From Streptomyces sp. NBC_01549 (GTDB taxonomy: Bacteria; Actinomycetota; Actinomycetes; Streptomycetales; Streptomycetaceae): a stretch of DNA of 64,000 bases. The notes beneath the pieces are model-generated. The model was not told where the DNA came from and made no database searches. It saw only the letters and a list, made by a program, of their open reading frames with translations. Positions 49,901 through 57,592 of the stretch are shown in pieces. Where the stretch lies: assembly GCF_026339955.1 (NCBI RefSeq), contig NZ_JAPEPW010000001.1, positions 1,550,001 through 1,614,000 on the forward strand. Reading direction: 5' to 3'. Each line of letters begins with the position of its first letter. Positions within the stretch are counted from its first letter, which is position 1. The position numbers were made by a program, and so were the translations under genes.

Positions 49901-50588
49901 TCCGCAGTTCCGAGACCTGCGTCCGCAACTCCTCGATCTGTTCGGCATACGCGGTTTTGGTCCGCTCCGCACTGGCGATGAGGGCCTCGGCCTCTTCACG
50001 GGCCCGCTTCGCCGCTTCGAGGCGGTCACTGGTCTCCGACAGCTTCACGCGCGACTCCGCCAGCGCGCGGCGATGCCCCTCCAGCGCCTCCTGGAGCTCC
50101 GTGATCTCCTCGGGGTCGGCCGACTGCACGTCGGCCGGAAGCGAGGGCGGGACGAACGCGCCCACGGTCCGTGTGCCGCCCATGGCCCGGTCGAAGAGAT
50201 CACCCAACTGCCAGCACAACTTCAGCGCTTCGAGTGCCTTCGTCGTGTCGAACAGGTGGTTGTGCGCGGCGTCGTTGCGGCCTCGGCGGAGCCTGTCGAA
50301 GGCGTCACGGCTCCAGCCGACCAGCACGCCTGCCCGCGTGAGCGCGTTGAGGCGGTCGAACTGGCTGGTGCCCTCGACCCGAGTGCCCGTACGGGTGACG
50401 AACTCCTCGGCCAGCACCTCACCGAACTGCCCGGCGCTGACGTAGGCGGCGTTCGGGTTCGTCAGAACCGTGAGCTCCGCCTGCGAGCCGTAGATGGCCA
50501 GGAGGGGCTGGTACCCGTACAGGCGCCCGAAGTTGGGAGACGCCTTCGCCAGCTTCCGGAGCCGATCGTCCGCACTGTGTCCGTCCAC
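46989..50588 (-). CDS. hsdR: Type I restriction endonuclease subunit with N-terminal DUF4145-like domain
   Basis: A 1199-residue translocase/nuclease. Residues 1-140 form a DUF4145/HEPN-like helical domain with GRNDAAHNH (about 104). A long coiled coil (about 165-250) follows, then the HsdR nuclease domain ending in VIEAKREG (about 320). SF2 helicase motifs are ATGAGKT (about 450), DECH (about 598) and LTATP. The C-terminus is the usual helical HsdM-binding part. It translocates DNA and cuts unmethylated invaders. First gene of the R-S-M operon. Confidence 0.95.
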   Translation of the reverse strand: MDGHSADDRLRKLAKASPNFGRLYGYQPLLAIYGSQAELTVLTNPNAAYVSAGQFGEVLAEEFVTRTGTRVEGTSQFDRLNALTRAGVLVGWSRDAFDRLRRGRNDAAHNHLFDTTKALEALKLCWQLGDLFDRAMGGTRTVGAFVPPSLPADVQSADPEEITELQEALEGHRRALAESRVKLSETSDRLEAAKRAREEAEALIASAERTKTAYAEQIEELRTQVSELRTAHQQQYDRERVQPRKVASAARDAIVERAQRPAPLNEVQARKKIDAMLSKAGWLIQAKADANPLAGKGVAIEEFTLATGRADYVLYVDGKIVGVIEAKREGTPLAGALAQNERYAAGVLKEHAMAVWRREEPFAFRYATTGTETYFVNRVDPHARSREVFAFHRPETIAAWMKRADEDPETPTFRAALRTNMPLLETHGLRMAQVKAITGLEDSLAGDRPRALIQMATGAGKTFTAVTETYRLLRHAGARRVLFLVDRNNLGRQAHAEFDKYRTPDENRKLTDLYNVDMLGRSGLQETSSVVISTIQRMYALLKGEAIADEPETEDREDSEGTTVSTLDETYATDEPITVEYTPDVPIESFDVIVIDECHRSIYGLWRGVLEYFDAHLVGLTATPTRQTKGFFDNNMVSQYTFEQAVADGVNVDFDIVRLNTDLREDGGAKIEAGTTVRIRDRQTRAQRYEELDEDFEYTVAQLGRTVITEDEIRAVLTTYKNNWQRWFPGRADLPKTLVFAAGDDHADEVLKQVKEVFGRGDEFAKKITYRSRENGDDPDSLINDLRNSPRLRVAVTVDMIATGTDVKPLECVIFLRSIKSPVLFEQMKGRGARSIDPDELKAVTPEAAPDLTKDRFVLIDAVGVTDSPLVDARPLIPAGEKGISLSKLLDKAGTRSLTADEAETLGRRLARIDRQLGDEERALLAQTSGGASLADLARRIADAVDVDTQDRARHEGGPELARKLVQDAIAPLTARPELRKLILEIRHQQDLTYDETTEVRVTELREIPREERARKELAEWNTLLEKEQRDENAAIRVALGSGSRRFTPSEARDALRELAGRIRATNRSWTTGVLWDHYEQVGKAAVGPGKEASLGDLVRLIRYELGADDELRPYRTVVEERFEGWLLRQRQAGVEFTDDQLWWLERIKNAISQDIGIEPGDFGHAPFSERGGGRGFMRAFGDKDKALELLDELNQELA

Positions 50589-50711
50589 GCGCCGCTGCCT
50601 CAGCCTTCACTTGTCCTGGATCCGCCAAGTTTACGGAGCCAGGCAGTACAAAGCAGCGGAACAGGACAGGCAGTGGGCGGAGTTCGGCTCCAAAAGCTCA
50701 GCCGGCACCCG

Positions 50712-50906
50712 TCAGAACTTGAAGCTGCCGATCATGTCCGCGACGTTCGTCGTCAGGTCGCTGATCGTGGGGGCCATCGTCGAAGAGGCGAGATAGAAGC
50801 CGAACAGGACACATACCACCGCATGGCCGGCCTTCAACCCGGACTTCCTGACCAGGATGACGACGATGATCGCCAGCAGCACCACCGCCGAAATCGAGAG
50901 TGCCAC
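50712..50906 (-). CDS. Small two-helix membrane protein
   Basis: A 64-residue protein: membrane helix 1 ISAVVLLAIIVVILV, a short basic loop (RKSGLKAGH) and helix 2 AVVCVLFGFYLASS, then a polar tail TISDLTTNVADMIGSFKF. It starts at GTG with GGAGGTGA 7 nt upstream, one of the strongest ribosome sites here. Such proteins are common in Streptomyces, sometimes near conjugation or differentiation genes; function unknown. It lies at the right edge of the accessory island, 123 bp past hsdR. Confidence 0.8.
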   Translation of the reverse strand: MALSISAVVLLAIIVVILVRKSGLKAGHAVVCVLFGFYLASSTMAPTISDLTTNVADMIGSFKF

Positions 50907-51070
50907 GGCGGCTCACCTCCAAAGATCCCAGGGACATGGGGGGTCGGACATGGGGGTCGGTAAATCCATACAGCGGCCAGCGGGTTCATACCCACACACC
51001 GCCAGTGATCATAACTATCCATACGCGCGCATCGATCGGCGCACAGCCGCACAAGGGGGCGCATGGCCAA

Positions 51071-51082
51071 TATGGTCAGGGG
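51071..51082 (+). promoter_or_regulatory. Probable leaderless promoter of the S9 peptidase gene, TATGGT-N6-ATG
   Basis: TATGGT (51071-51076) stands 6 nt before the ATG at 51083. The adjacent AGGGG directly abuts the ATG and is too close to serve as a ribosome site. Confidence 0.45.
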
Positions 51083-53212
51083 ATGACCACCGAGCCTCTC
51101 TCCTTCCCCCGCCGGTACGCCCGGACGCAGCGCTTCACCCTCGGCGCACCCCGCGCGTTCACCGTCTCCCCGGACGGTTCCCGGGTCGTGTTCCTGAGGT
51201 CCTCCTCCGGGACGGACCGGGCGAATCAGCTGTGGGTCCTCGACGCCGCGGAGGGGCAGGAGCGCGTCGCGGCGGACCCGCGGGCGCTGCTCGGCGGCGC
51301 CACGGAGCGTCTGTCGGCGGCGGAGCGGGCGCGCCGCGAGCGCAGTCGCGAGGGCGGCGCCGGGATCGTCGGCTACGCCACCGACACGGCGGTCGAGCTG
51401 GCCTCTTTTGCCTTGTCAGGGCGGCTTTTCACGGCGGAGCTGCGGGCCGGTACGGCACGCGAACTCCGGGTCCCGGGGCCGGTGATCGACCCGCGCCCCT
51501 CGCCCGACGGAAGGCTCGTCGCGTACGTCCGCGGGGGCGCCCTGCGGGTCATCGGCGCCGAGGGGGAGGACGACCGGGCGCTCGCGGAGCCGGAGTCCGG
51601 GGCGGAGTCGGGGATGGTTTCCTATGGATTGGCCGAGTTCATCGCGGCCGAGGAGATGGGGCGTTCACGCGGCTTCTGGTGGTCGCCGGAAGGGGACCGG
51701 CTGCTGGTCGCCCGGATCGACGACGCGCCCGTTCGACGCTGGTGGATTTCCGATCCCGCGCAACCGGAGCGCGCTCCGCAGCAGGTCGGCTACCCGGCCG
51801 CCGGAACGGACAATGCGGACGTACGGCTCTTCGTGATCGGTCTCGACGGGGCCCGCACGGAGGTGGTCTGGGACCGGGCACGCTACCCGTATCTGGCGCA
51901 TGTGCACTGGTCAGCGGCGGGCGCACCGCTGATTCTGGTGCAGGCGCGGGACCAGCGCAGCCAGCTGTTCCTGGCGGTCGACCCGGACACCGGGACGACC
52001 CGGATGGTGCACGCCGACGAAGATCGACAATGGCTTGATCTTTTCGCTGGCGTGCCGTGCTGGAGCCCCGCGGGACAGCTCGTGCGGATCGCCGACGAGG
52101 GCGGGGCACGGGTACTGGCCTTCGGCGAACGCCCGTTCACGGGCCCGCAGTTGCATGTGCGCGCGGTACTGGACGTCTCGGACGACGATGTGCTGATCTC
52201 GGCGTCGGCCGGTGAGGCGGCCACCGCCCCGGAGACGGGGGAGGTGCATGTCTACCGCGTCAACGAACTCGGTGTCGAGCGCCTCTCCCAGGAACCCGGC
52301 GTGCACTCGGCGGTGCGCGGCGGGGGCGTGACCGTACTGGTCTCCTCGGTGCCGGACCGGCCGGGGGCCCAGGTGCGGGTGCTGCGGGACGGAAAGCCGG
52401 TGGCGACCGTCACGTCGAATGCCGAAAGTCCCGGTCTGTCCCCGCGCGTGACCCTCACCGAGGGGGGCGCACGGAAAATTTCATGCGCCCTGCTTATGCC
52501 TACTGACTACGACGGTGTCACTCCCCTCCCCGTCCTCATGGACCCCTACGGCGGTCCGCACGGCCCCCGGGTGCTGGCCGCGCACAACGCGCACCTCACC
52601 TCGCAGTGGTTCGCCGACCAGGGCTTCGCGGTGGTCGTCGCCGACGGCCGCGGCACCCCCGGCCGCTCCCCCGCCTGGGAGAAGGCGATCCGCGACGACC
52701 TCACGCTCACCCTCGACGACCAGATCGACGCGCTGCACGGCCTCGCGGAGAGGTTCCCGCTGGATCTGTCCCGGGTGGCGATCCGGGGCTGGTCGTTCGG
52801 CGGCTGGCTCGCGGGGCTCGCCGTGCTGCGCCGCCCCGACGTCTTCCACGCGGGCATCGCGGGCGCCCCGGTCACCGACTGGCGGCTGTACGACACGCAC
52901 TACACGGAGCGCTACCTCGGTGATCCGGCGGCGGCCGCGGAGGCGTACGCGAAGAGCTCGCTGATCACGGACGACGGGCTGTCCGCGCCCGCCGAGCCGC
53001 ACCGGCCGCTGATGATCGTGCACGGCCTCGCGGACGACAACGTGGTGGTCGCCCACGCCCTGCGGCTCTCCTCGGCGCTGCTGGCCGCCGGCCGCCCGCA
53101 CGAGGTGCTGCCCCTGTCGGGCGTCACCCACATGACCCCGCAGGAACAGGTAGCGGAGAACCTGCTGCTGCTCCAGGTGGACTTCCTAAGGCGCGCCCTC
53201 AAACTGAGCTGA
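51083..53212 (+). CDS. S9-family prolyl oligopeptidase/DPP-IV-like peptidase
   Basis: A 709-residue serine peptidase. Residues 1-430 form a DPP-IV-like beta-propeller (FTVSPDGSRVVFLRS, and FIAAEEMGRSRGFWWSPEG with the Glu pair that binds the substrate N-terminus). Residues 450-709 are the alpha/beta-hydrolase with nucleophile Ser in GWSFGGW, Asp in LADDN and His in GVTHMTPQ. No signal peptide is seen, so it acts in the cytoplasm on short peptides. Two peptide ABC importers encoded next door could supply the substrates. Confidence 0.92.
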   Translation: MTTEPLSFPRRYARTQRFTLGAPRAFTVSPDGSRVVFLRSSSGTDRANQLWVLDAAEGQERVAADPRALLGGATERLSAAERARRERSREGGAGIVGYATDTAVELASFALSGRLFTAELRAGTARELRVPGPVIDPRPSPDGRLVAYVRGGALRVIGAEGEDDRALAEPESGAESGMVSYGLAEFIAAEEMGRSRGFWWSPEGDRLLVARIDDAPVRRWWISDPAQPERAPQQVGYPAAGTDNADVRLFVIGLDGARTEVVWDRARYPYLAHVHWSAAGAPLILVQARDQRSQLFLAVDPDTGTTRMVHADEDRQWLDLFAGVPCWSPAGQLVRIADEGGARVLAFGERPFTGPQLHVRAVLDVSDDDVLISASAGEAATAPETGEVHVYRVNELGVERLSQEPGVHSAVRGGGVTVLVSSVPDRPGAQVRVLRDGKPVATVTSNAESPGLSPRVTLTEGGARKISCALLMPTDYDGVTPLPVLMDPYGGPHGPRVLAAHNAHLTSQWFADQGFAVVVADGRGTPGRSPAWEKAIRDDLTLTLDDQIDALHGLAERFPLDLSRVAIRGWSFGGWLAGLAVLRRPDVFHAGIAGAPVTDWRLYDTHYTERYLGDPAAAAEAYAKSSLITDDGLSAPAEPHRPLMIVHGLADDNVVVAHALRLSSALLAAGRPHEVLPLSGVTHMTPQEQVAENLLLLQVDFLRRALKLS

Positions 53213-53320
53213 GCCACGAATCTCCGCAGAGCACCGCAACCATCAATTGAGGAACCCCGACGAAACCCCAGCCAGGTCCGCGAGAGCGGCGCCGGTTTAG
53301 GCGCAAAAAAAGGTGCGACA

Positions 53321-53348
53321 GGCCGGGGCGACATGGCGCGCCCCGGCC
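53321..53348. terminator. Hairpin GGCCGGGGCG-N8-CGCCCCGGCC
   Basis: Perfect 10-bp arms (53321-53330 and 53339-53348) between the convergent peptidase and dppF genes. The surrounding gene-free stretch 53213-53459 contains an A-run (53305-53311) just upstream, which reads as a T-tract on the minus strand, so it would serve the dpp operon well. Confidence 0.8.
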
Positions 53349-53459
53349 CGTCTACGGCACCCGCACGGCCGTACGCTGATTACCTTGACGCGTCCGTATA
53401 TCGGTGCGGCTTCGGCCAAGTTGCCTGCGCGTTAACGAAGTTCGCCAGCATTTGCGCGG

Positions 53460-54533
53460 TTATGTCGCCCGCTCGGGTGGTTCCTCCGGCGGTACGGCCC
53501 GCCCCGGTGCGGAGCGCCTGAGGGGTAGCTCCTCCGCGAAATGACAGGCCGAGTCGTGCGCGGCCGGACCTTCCACGAAGCGGAACTCCGAGGGCACCGC
53601 GAGCGGCGGCACCTCCAGCGCGCAGCGCTCCTGGGCCTTCCAGCAGCGGGTGCGGAAGCGGCAGCCGGAAGGGATGTTCGCCGGGGAGGGCACGTCTCCG
53701 GCGAGGATGATCCGCTCCCGTCGCTCGCGGGCCTCCGGGTCGGGGACGGGCACGGCGGAGAGCAGGGCCTGGGTGTACGGGTGCGTCGGGTGGTCGTAGA
53801 TCTCGGCGTCCCTGCCGGTCTCGACGATCCGCCCGAGGTACATCACGCCGACCCGGTCGGAGATGTGCCGCACGATGGAGAGGTCGTGCGCGATGAAGAC
53901 GTAACTCAGGTCGAACTCGTTCTGGAGCCGCTCCATCAGGTTGATCACCTGCGCCTGTACCGAGACGTCGAGCGCGGAGACGGGCTCGTCGGCGACGATG
54001 ATCTCGGGGCGCAGCGCCAACCCCCGTGCGATGCCGATGCGTTGGCGCTGGCCACCGGAGAACTGGTGCGGATAGCGGTTGATGTACTCGGGGTTGAGGC
54101 CGACCACGTCCAGCAGGTCCTGGACGCGTCTCCTGCGGTCGCCCTTGGGCGCGACCTCGGGGTGGATCTCGTACGGCTCCCCGATGATGTCGCCGACGGT
54201 CATGCGCGGATTGAGCGAGGTGTACGGGTCCTGGAAGACCATCTGGATGTTGCGGCGTACGGCCTTGAGCGCCCTGCCGGACAGCTTGGTGATGTCCTCG
54301 CCCTTGTACAGAATCGTCCCGGCCGTCGGCTTCTCCAGGTTGACCAGCATCTTGGCGACCGTCGACTTGCCGCAGCCGGACTCGCCGACGATGCCGAGGG
54401 TCTCGCCGCGGCCGAGGTGGAAGTCGACGCCGTCGACGGCCTTCACCGCGCCGATCTGTCTCCTGAAGAGGATCCCCCGGGTGAGCGGATAGTGCTTGAC
54501 CAGGTCGTGGACCTCCAGGATCGCCTCAGCCAT
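53460..54533 (-). CDS. Peptide ABC transporter ATPase, DppF-like (operon 1)
   Basis: A 357-residue ABC ATPase of the Dpp/Opp family: Walker [10 protein letters not shown], signature FSGGQRQR, Walker [13 protein letters not shown], then the oligopeptide C-terminal extension with [14 protein letters not shown] (Cys set that in some members holds an Fe-S cluster). It pairs with DppD to power peptide import. The start at 54533 overlaps the dppD stop by 8 nt (ATGGCTGA). It is about 75 percent identical by eye to the operon-2 copy at 59879. Confidence 0.94.
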   Translation of the reverse strand: MAEAILEVHDLVKHYPLTRGILFRRQIGAVKAVDGVDFHLGRGETLGIVGESGCGKSTVAKMLVNLEKPTAGTILYKGEDITKLSGRALKAVRRNIQMVFQDPYTSLNPRMTVGDIIGEPYEIHPEVAPKGDRRRRVQDLLDVVGLNPEYINRYPHQFSGGQRQRIGIARGLALRPEIIVADEPVSALDVSVQAQVINLMERLQNEFDLSYVFIAHDLSIVRHISDRVGVMYLGRIVETGRDAEIYDHPTHPYTQALLSAVPVPDPEARERRERIILAGDVPSPANIPSGCRFRTRCWKAQERCALEVPPLAVPSEFRFVEGPAAHDSACHFAEELPLRRSAPGRAVPPEEPPERAT

Positions 54534-55563
54534 CGAGGCACTCCCGCCAGAAGAAGCAGGCGCTGGTGCGGGTCCCGCCTTCATGGTCCGCCCCTTCACG
54601 GTCCGCCCCTGACCGGTCCGCCCCTTCACGCTCCACCTCGAACAGCGGCGGCACCTCGGTGCGGCAGATGTCCTGGGCCATCGGGCAGCGCGGGTTGAAG
54701 GCGCAGCCGGGCGGGATGTGCATCAGGTTGGGCGGCAGGCCCTTGATCGCGTAGAGCTCCTGGCCCTTCTGGTCGAGGCGCGGGATCGACTCCAGCAGGC
54801 CCTTGGTGTACGGGTGGGCGGGGGCCTTGTAGATGTCGTGGACCGGCGCGGACTCGACGATCCGGCCCGCGTACATGACGGCGATCCGGTCGGCGACGTC
54901 CGCGACGACGCCGAGGTCGTGGGTGATGAGGATGAGCCCCATGTCGAGCTCGCGCTGCAGCTCGGCGAGCAGGTCCATGACCTGGGCCTGGACGGTGACG
55001 TCGAGGGCGGTGGTCGGCTCGTCGGCGATGATCAGGGCGGGCTCCAGGGCCAGCGCCATGGCGATCATGATGCGCTGGCGCATACCGCCGGAGAACTGGT
55101 GCGGATAGTCCCGCACCCGGTCGGCGGCGGCCGGGATGCGCACCCGGTCCATCAGCTCGACCGCCTTGGCGCGGGCGTCCTTGCGGGACATCCCGCGATG
55201 CACGGTGAACATCTCGCCGAGCTGGTCGCCGACGCTGAGCACGGGGTTGAGGGAGGACAGCGCGTCCTGGAAGATCATCGCCATCTCGGCGCCGCGGACC
55301 TTGCGCCGCTCGTCCTCCTTGAGCTTCAGCAGGTCCCGGCCCTGGAAGAGGATCTCGCCGCCGGTGATCCGCCCGGGCGGCATGTCGAGGATGCCCATCA
55401 CGGCCTGCGCGGTGACGGACTTGCCGGAGCCGGACTCGCCGAGGACGGCGAGCGTCTCGCCCTCGTCCACGCCGTAGTCGACCCCGTTGACGGCCTTGGC
55501 GACCCCGTCCCGGGTGCGGAACTCCACGTGCAGATCACGCACTTCGAGCAGCACGGCCGTCAC
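54526..55563 (-). CDS. Peptide ABC transporter ATPase, DppD-like (operon 1)
   Basis: A 345-residue ABC ATPase: Walker [10 protein letters not shown], signature FSGGMRQR, Walker [12 protein letters not shown], His-switch LITHDLG and the Cys-containing C-terminus [14 protein letters not shown]. The segment before the last 17 residues is an odd insert of near-repeats ([19 protein letters not shown]). The GTG start overlaps the dppC stop as GTGA. Confidence 0.94.
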   Translation of the reverse strand: MTAVLLEVRDLHVEFRTRDGVAKAVNGVDYGVDEGETLAVLGESGSGKSVTAQAVMGILDMPPGRITGGEILFQGRDLLKLKEDERRKVRGAEMAMIFQDALSSLNPVLSVGDQLGEMFTVHRGMSRKDARAKAVELMDRVRIPAAADRVRDYPHQFSGGMRQRIMIAMALALEPALIIADEPTTALDVTVQAQVMDLLAELQRELDMGLILITHDLGVVADVADRIAVMYAGRIVESAPVHDIYKAPAHPYTKGLLESIPRLDQKGQELYAIKGLPPNLMHIPPGCAFNPRCPMAQDICRTEVPPLFEVEREGADRSGADREGADHEGGTRTSACFFWRECLDG

Positions 55564-56603
55564 CTCAGCTTCGGGTCGAGGGCGTCGCGCACCGCGTCGC
55601 CGAGCATGATGAACGCGAGCACGGTGATCGCGAGGGCGCCGGCGGGCCACAGCAGCATGTGCGGCGCCGTGCGGACGTAGGCGGAGGCCGAGGAGATGTC
55701 GATGCCCCAGCTGACCGTGGGGGGCTTCAGGCCGACGCCGAGGTAGGAGAGCGTCGCCTCCAGCGCGATGAAGGTGCCGAGCGCGATGGTGGCGACGACG
55801 ATGACCGGTGCGACGGCGTTGGGGGTGATGTGCCGCAGCATCAGGCGGGAGTTCGAGGCGCCGAGGGCGCGGGCGGCCTGGACGTAGTCGTTCTGCTTGG
55901 TGGTGATGACGGAGCCGCGTGCGAGGCGGGAGATCTGGGGCCAGCCGAGCAGCACCATGAACCCGATGACCGGCCAGATGGTGTTGCTGGTCACCACGGA
56001 GAGCAGGACCAGACCGCCGAGCACGACGGGGATCGCGAAGAAGATGTCGGTGATCCGGGACAGGAACGAGTCGCCCACCCCGCCGAAGAACCCTGCGAGC
56101 CCGCCGAGGACCGAGCCGAGGATCGCGACGCCGAGGGTGGCGCAGACGCCGACGCCGATCGACACGCGGGTCCCGTACACCACCCGTGTGTAGACGTCGC
56201 AGCCCTGCCCGTCGAACCCGAAGGGGTGCCCCGGCTGCGAGCCCTCCTGGGCCTTGGCGAGGTCGCACTTGAGGGGGTTCTGGGTGGCGATCAGCGAGGG
56301 CCACAGGGAGATGACGACCAGGAACACGATGAGGAGCCCGGAGACGATGAAGACGGGGTTGCGCCGCAGATCGCGCCAGGCGTCGGACCACAGGCTCCTG
56401 GGCTTCTCCTGGGGCCCCGTGCCCTCCGGTCCTCCTGGGACCTTCTCCAGGGTGGCCCCCTCGCTCGTGGCGAGGTCCATGGCACCGCCCGCGCCGGTCG
56501 CGGCGATGGCGCCCTCCGGCTGGTACGGCGACGGCTCATACGGCGGCGGCGGCTCAGGCGACGGCTCATACGGCGGCGGCGGCTCAGGCGGCGGCTCAGG
56601 CAT
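55560..56603 (-). CDS. Peptide ABC transporter permease, DppC-like (operon 1)
   Basis: A 347-residue permease with about six helices and the EAA loop (AARALGASNSRLMLRHITPN). The N-terminal 70 residues are unusual: Pro/Glu/Tyr repeats (PPPPYEPSPEPPPPYEPSP) encoded by a 30-nt DNA duplication, then a disordered linker before SLWSDAWRDLRRNPVFIVSG. The operon-2 homologue has a different, shorter leader. Overlaps dppB by 8 nt. Confidence 0.93.
   Translation of the reverse strand: MPEPPPEPPPPYEPSPEPPPPYEPSPYQPEGAIAATGAGGAMDLATSEGATLEKVPGGPEGTGPQEKPRSLWSDAWRDLRRNPVFIVSGLLIVFLVVISLWPSLIATQNPLKCDLAKAQEGSQPGHPFGFDGQGCDVYTRVVYGTRVSIGVGVCATLGVAILGSVLGGLAGFFGGVGDSFLSRITDIFFAIPVVLGGLVLLSVVTSNTIWPVIGFMVLLGWPQISRLARGSVITTKQNDYVQAARALGASNSRLMLRHITPNAVAPVIVVATIALGTFIALEATLSYLGVGLKPPTVSWGIDISSASAYVRTAPHMLLWPAGALAITVLAFIMLGDAVRDALDPKLR
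56529..56588. repeat. 30-nt tandem duplication in the 5' end of dppC
   Basis: 56529-56558 and 56559-56588 are identical except for one base near the junction end, each reading CGACGGCTCATACGGCGG followed by CGGCGGCTCAGG. The repeat encodes two Pro/Glu/Tyr decapeptides on the minus strand. Copy number may vary between strains. Confidence 0.8.
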
Positions 56604-57519
56604 AGCGGATCCTCGGGTCGAGTACGGCGTAGAGGAGGTCGACGAGCAGGTTGGCGACCAGGAAGACGAGCACGAGGACGGTCACGAAACCGACCACGGT
56701 CTGGGTGTTCTGCCGCACGATCCCCTGGTAGAGCTGGTAGCCGACGCCGTGGATGTTGAAGATCCGTTCGGTGACGATCGCGCCGCCCATGAGCGCGCCG
56801 ATGTCCGTGCCGATGAAGGTGACCACGGGGATCAGAGAGTTGCGCAGCAGGTGCTTGGTGATCACCCGGCGCCGGGGCAGGCCCTTGGCGACGGCCGTAC
56901 GGACGTAGTCGGACCGTTTGTTCTCCGCGATGGAGGTCCGGGTCAGCCGGGTCACATAGGCGAGGGAGACGGAGGCGAGGACCAGTCCGGGCACGATCAG
57001 TTCCCCGAACGTGGCGTCCGTGGAGACGGAGGGTTTGATCCAGCCCCACTCGACGCCGAACAGCAGTTGCAGCAGCAATCCGGTGACGAAGGTCGGGATC
57101 GAGATGACGACGAGGGTCAGCAGCAGGACGCCGGTGTCGACGGGCCGGCCGCGACGCAGGCCGGTGACGACGCCCAGCAGGATGCCGATGACGATCTCGA
57201 AGAGGATCGCGACGATCGTCAGCCGGATGGTGACCGGGAAGGCCGCGCCCATCAGCTCGGTGACCGGCTGCCCGTTGAAGGCGGTGCCGAAGTCGCCGGT
57301 GAAGACATTGCCCATGTACATCAGGTATTGCTGCCACACAGGCTTGTCGAGGCCGAACTCCTTGCGCAGTTGGGCGGCGGTGGCGGGGTCGCACTGCCGC
57401 TCGCCGCACAGGCCCGCGATGGGGTCGCCCATCACGTTCACCATCAGGAAGATCAGGAGCGTGGCGCCGATGAAGACCGGGATCATCTGCAGCAGACGCC
57501 GGATCACATACCGTCCCAT
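56596..57519 (-). CDS. Peptide ABC transporter permease, DppB-like (operon 1)
   Basis: A 307-residue permease: MGRYVIRRLLQMIPVFIGATLLIFL start, six helices, EAA loop DYVRTAVAKGLPRRRVITKHLLRNSL. It forms the channel with DppC. It lies 73 bp after the SBP gene and overlaps dppC. The start ATG 57519 is the conserved family start. Confidence 0.94.
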   Translation of the reverse strand: MGRYVIRRLLQMIPVFIGATLLIFLMVNVMGDPIAGLCGERQCDPATAAQLRKEFGLDKPVWQQYLMYMGNVFTGDFGTAFNGQPVTELMGAAFPVTIRLTIVAILFEIVIGILLGVVTGLRRGRPVDTGVLLLTLVVISIPTFVTGLLLQLLFGVEWGWIKPSVSTDATFGELIVPGLVLASVSLAYVTRLTRTSIAENKRSDYVRTAVAKGLPRRRVITKHLLRNSLIPVVTFIGTDIGALMGGAIVTERIFNIHGVGYQLYQGIVRQNTQTVVGFVTVLVLVFLVANLLVDLLYAVLDPRIRYA

Positions 57520-57592
57520 GAGGGCTCCGGAGGTAGTACGGGTCCCACGCGCGGGTTCGCTTCAGCAACCCGGCGCTCACCCCGTGGACGGC

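Noticed and set aside
47094..50963. 1289-codon plus-strand frame opposite hsdR
   Set aside because: Antisense to a complete Type I restriction subunit with all helicase motifs; typical high-G+C artefact.
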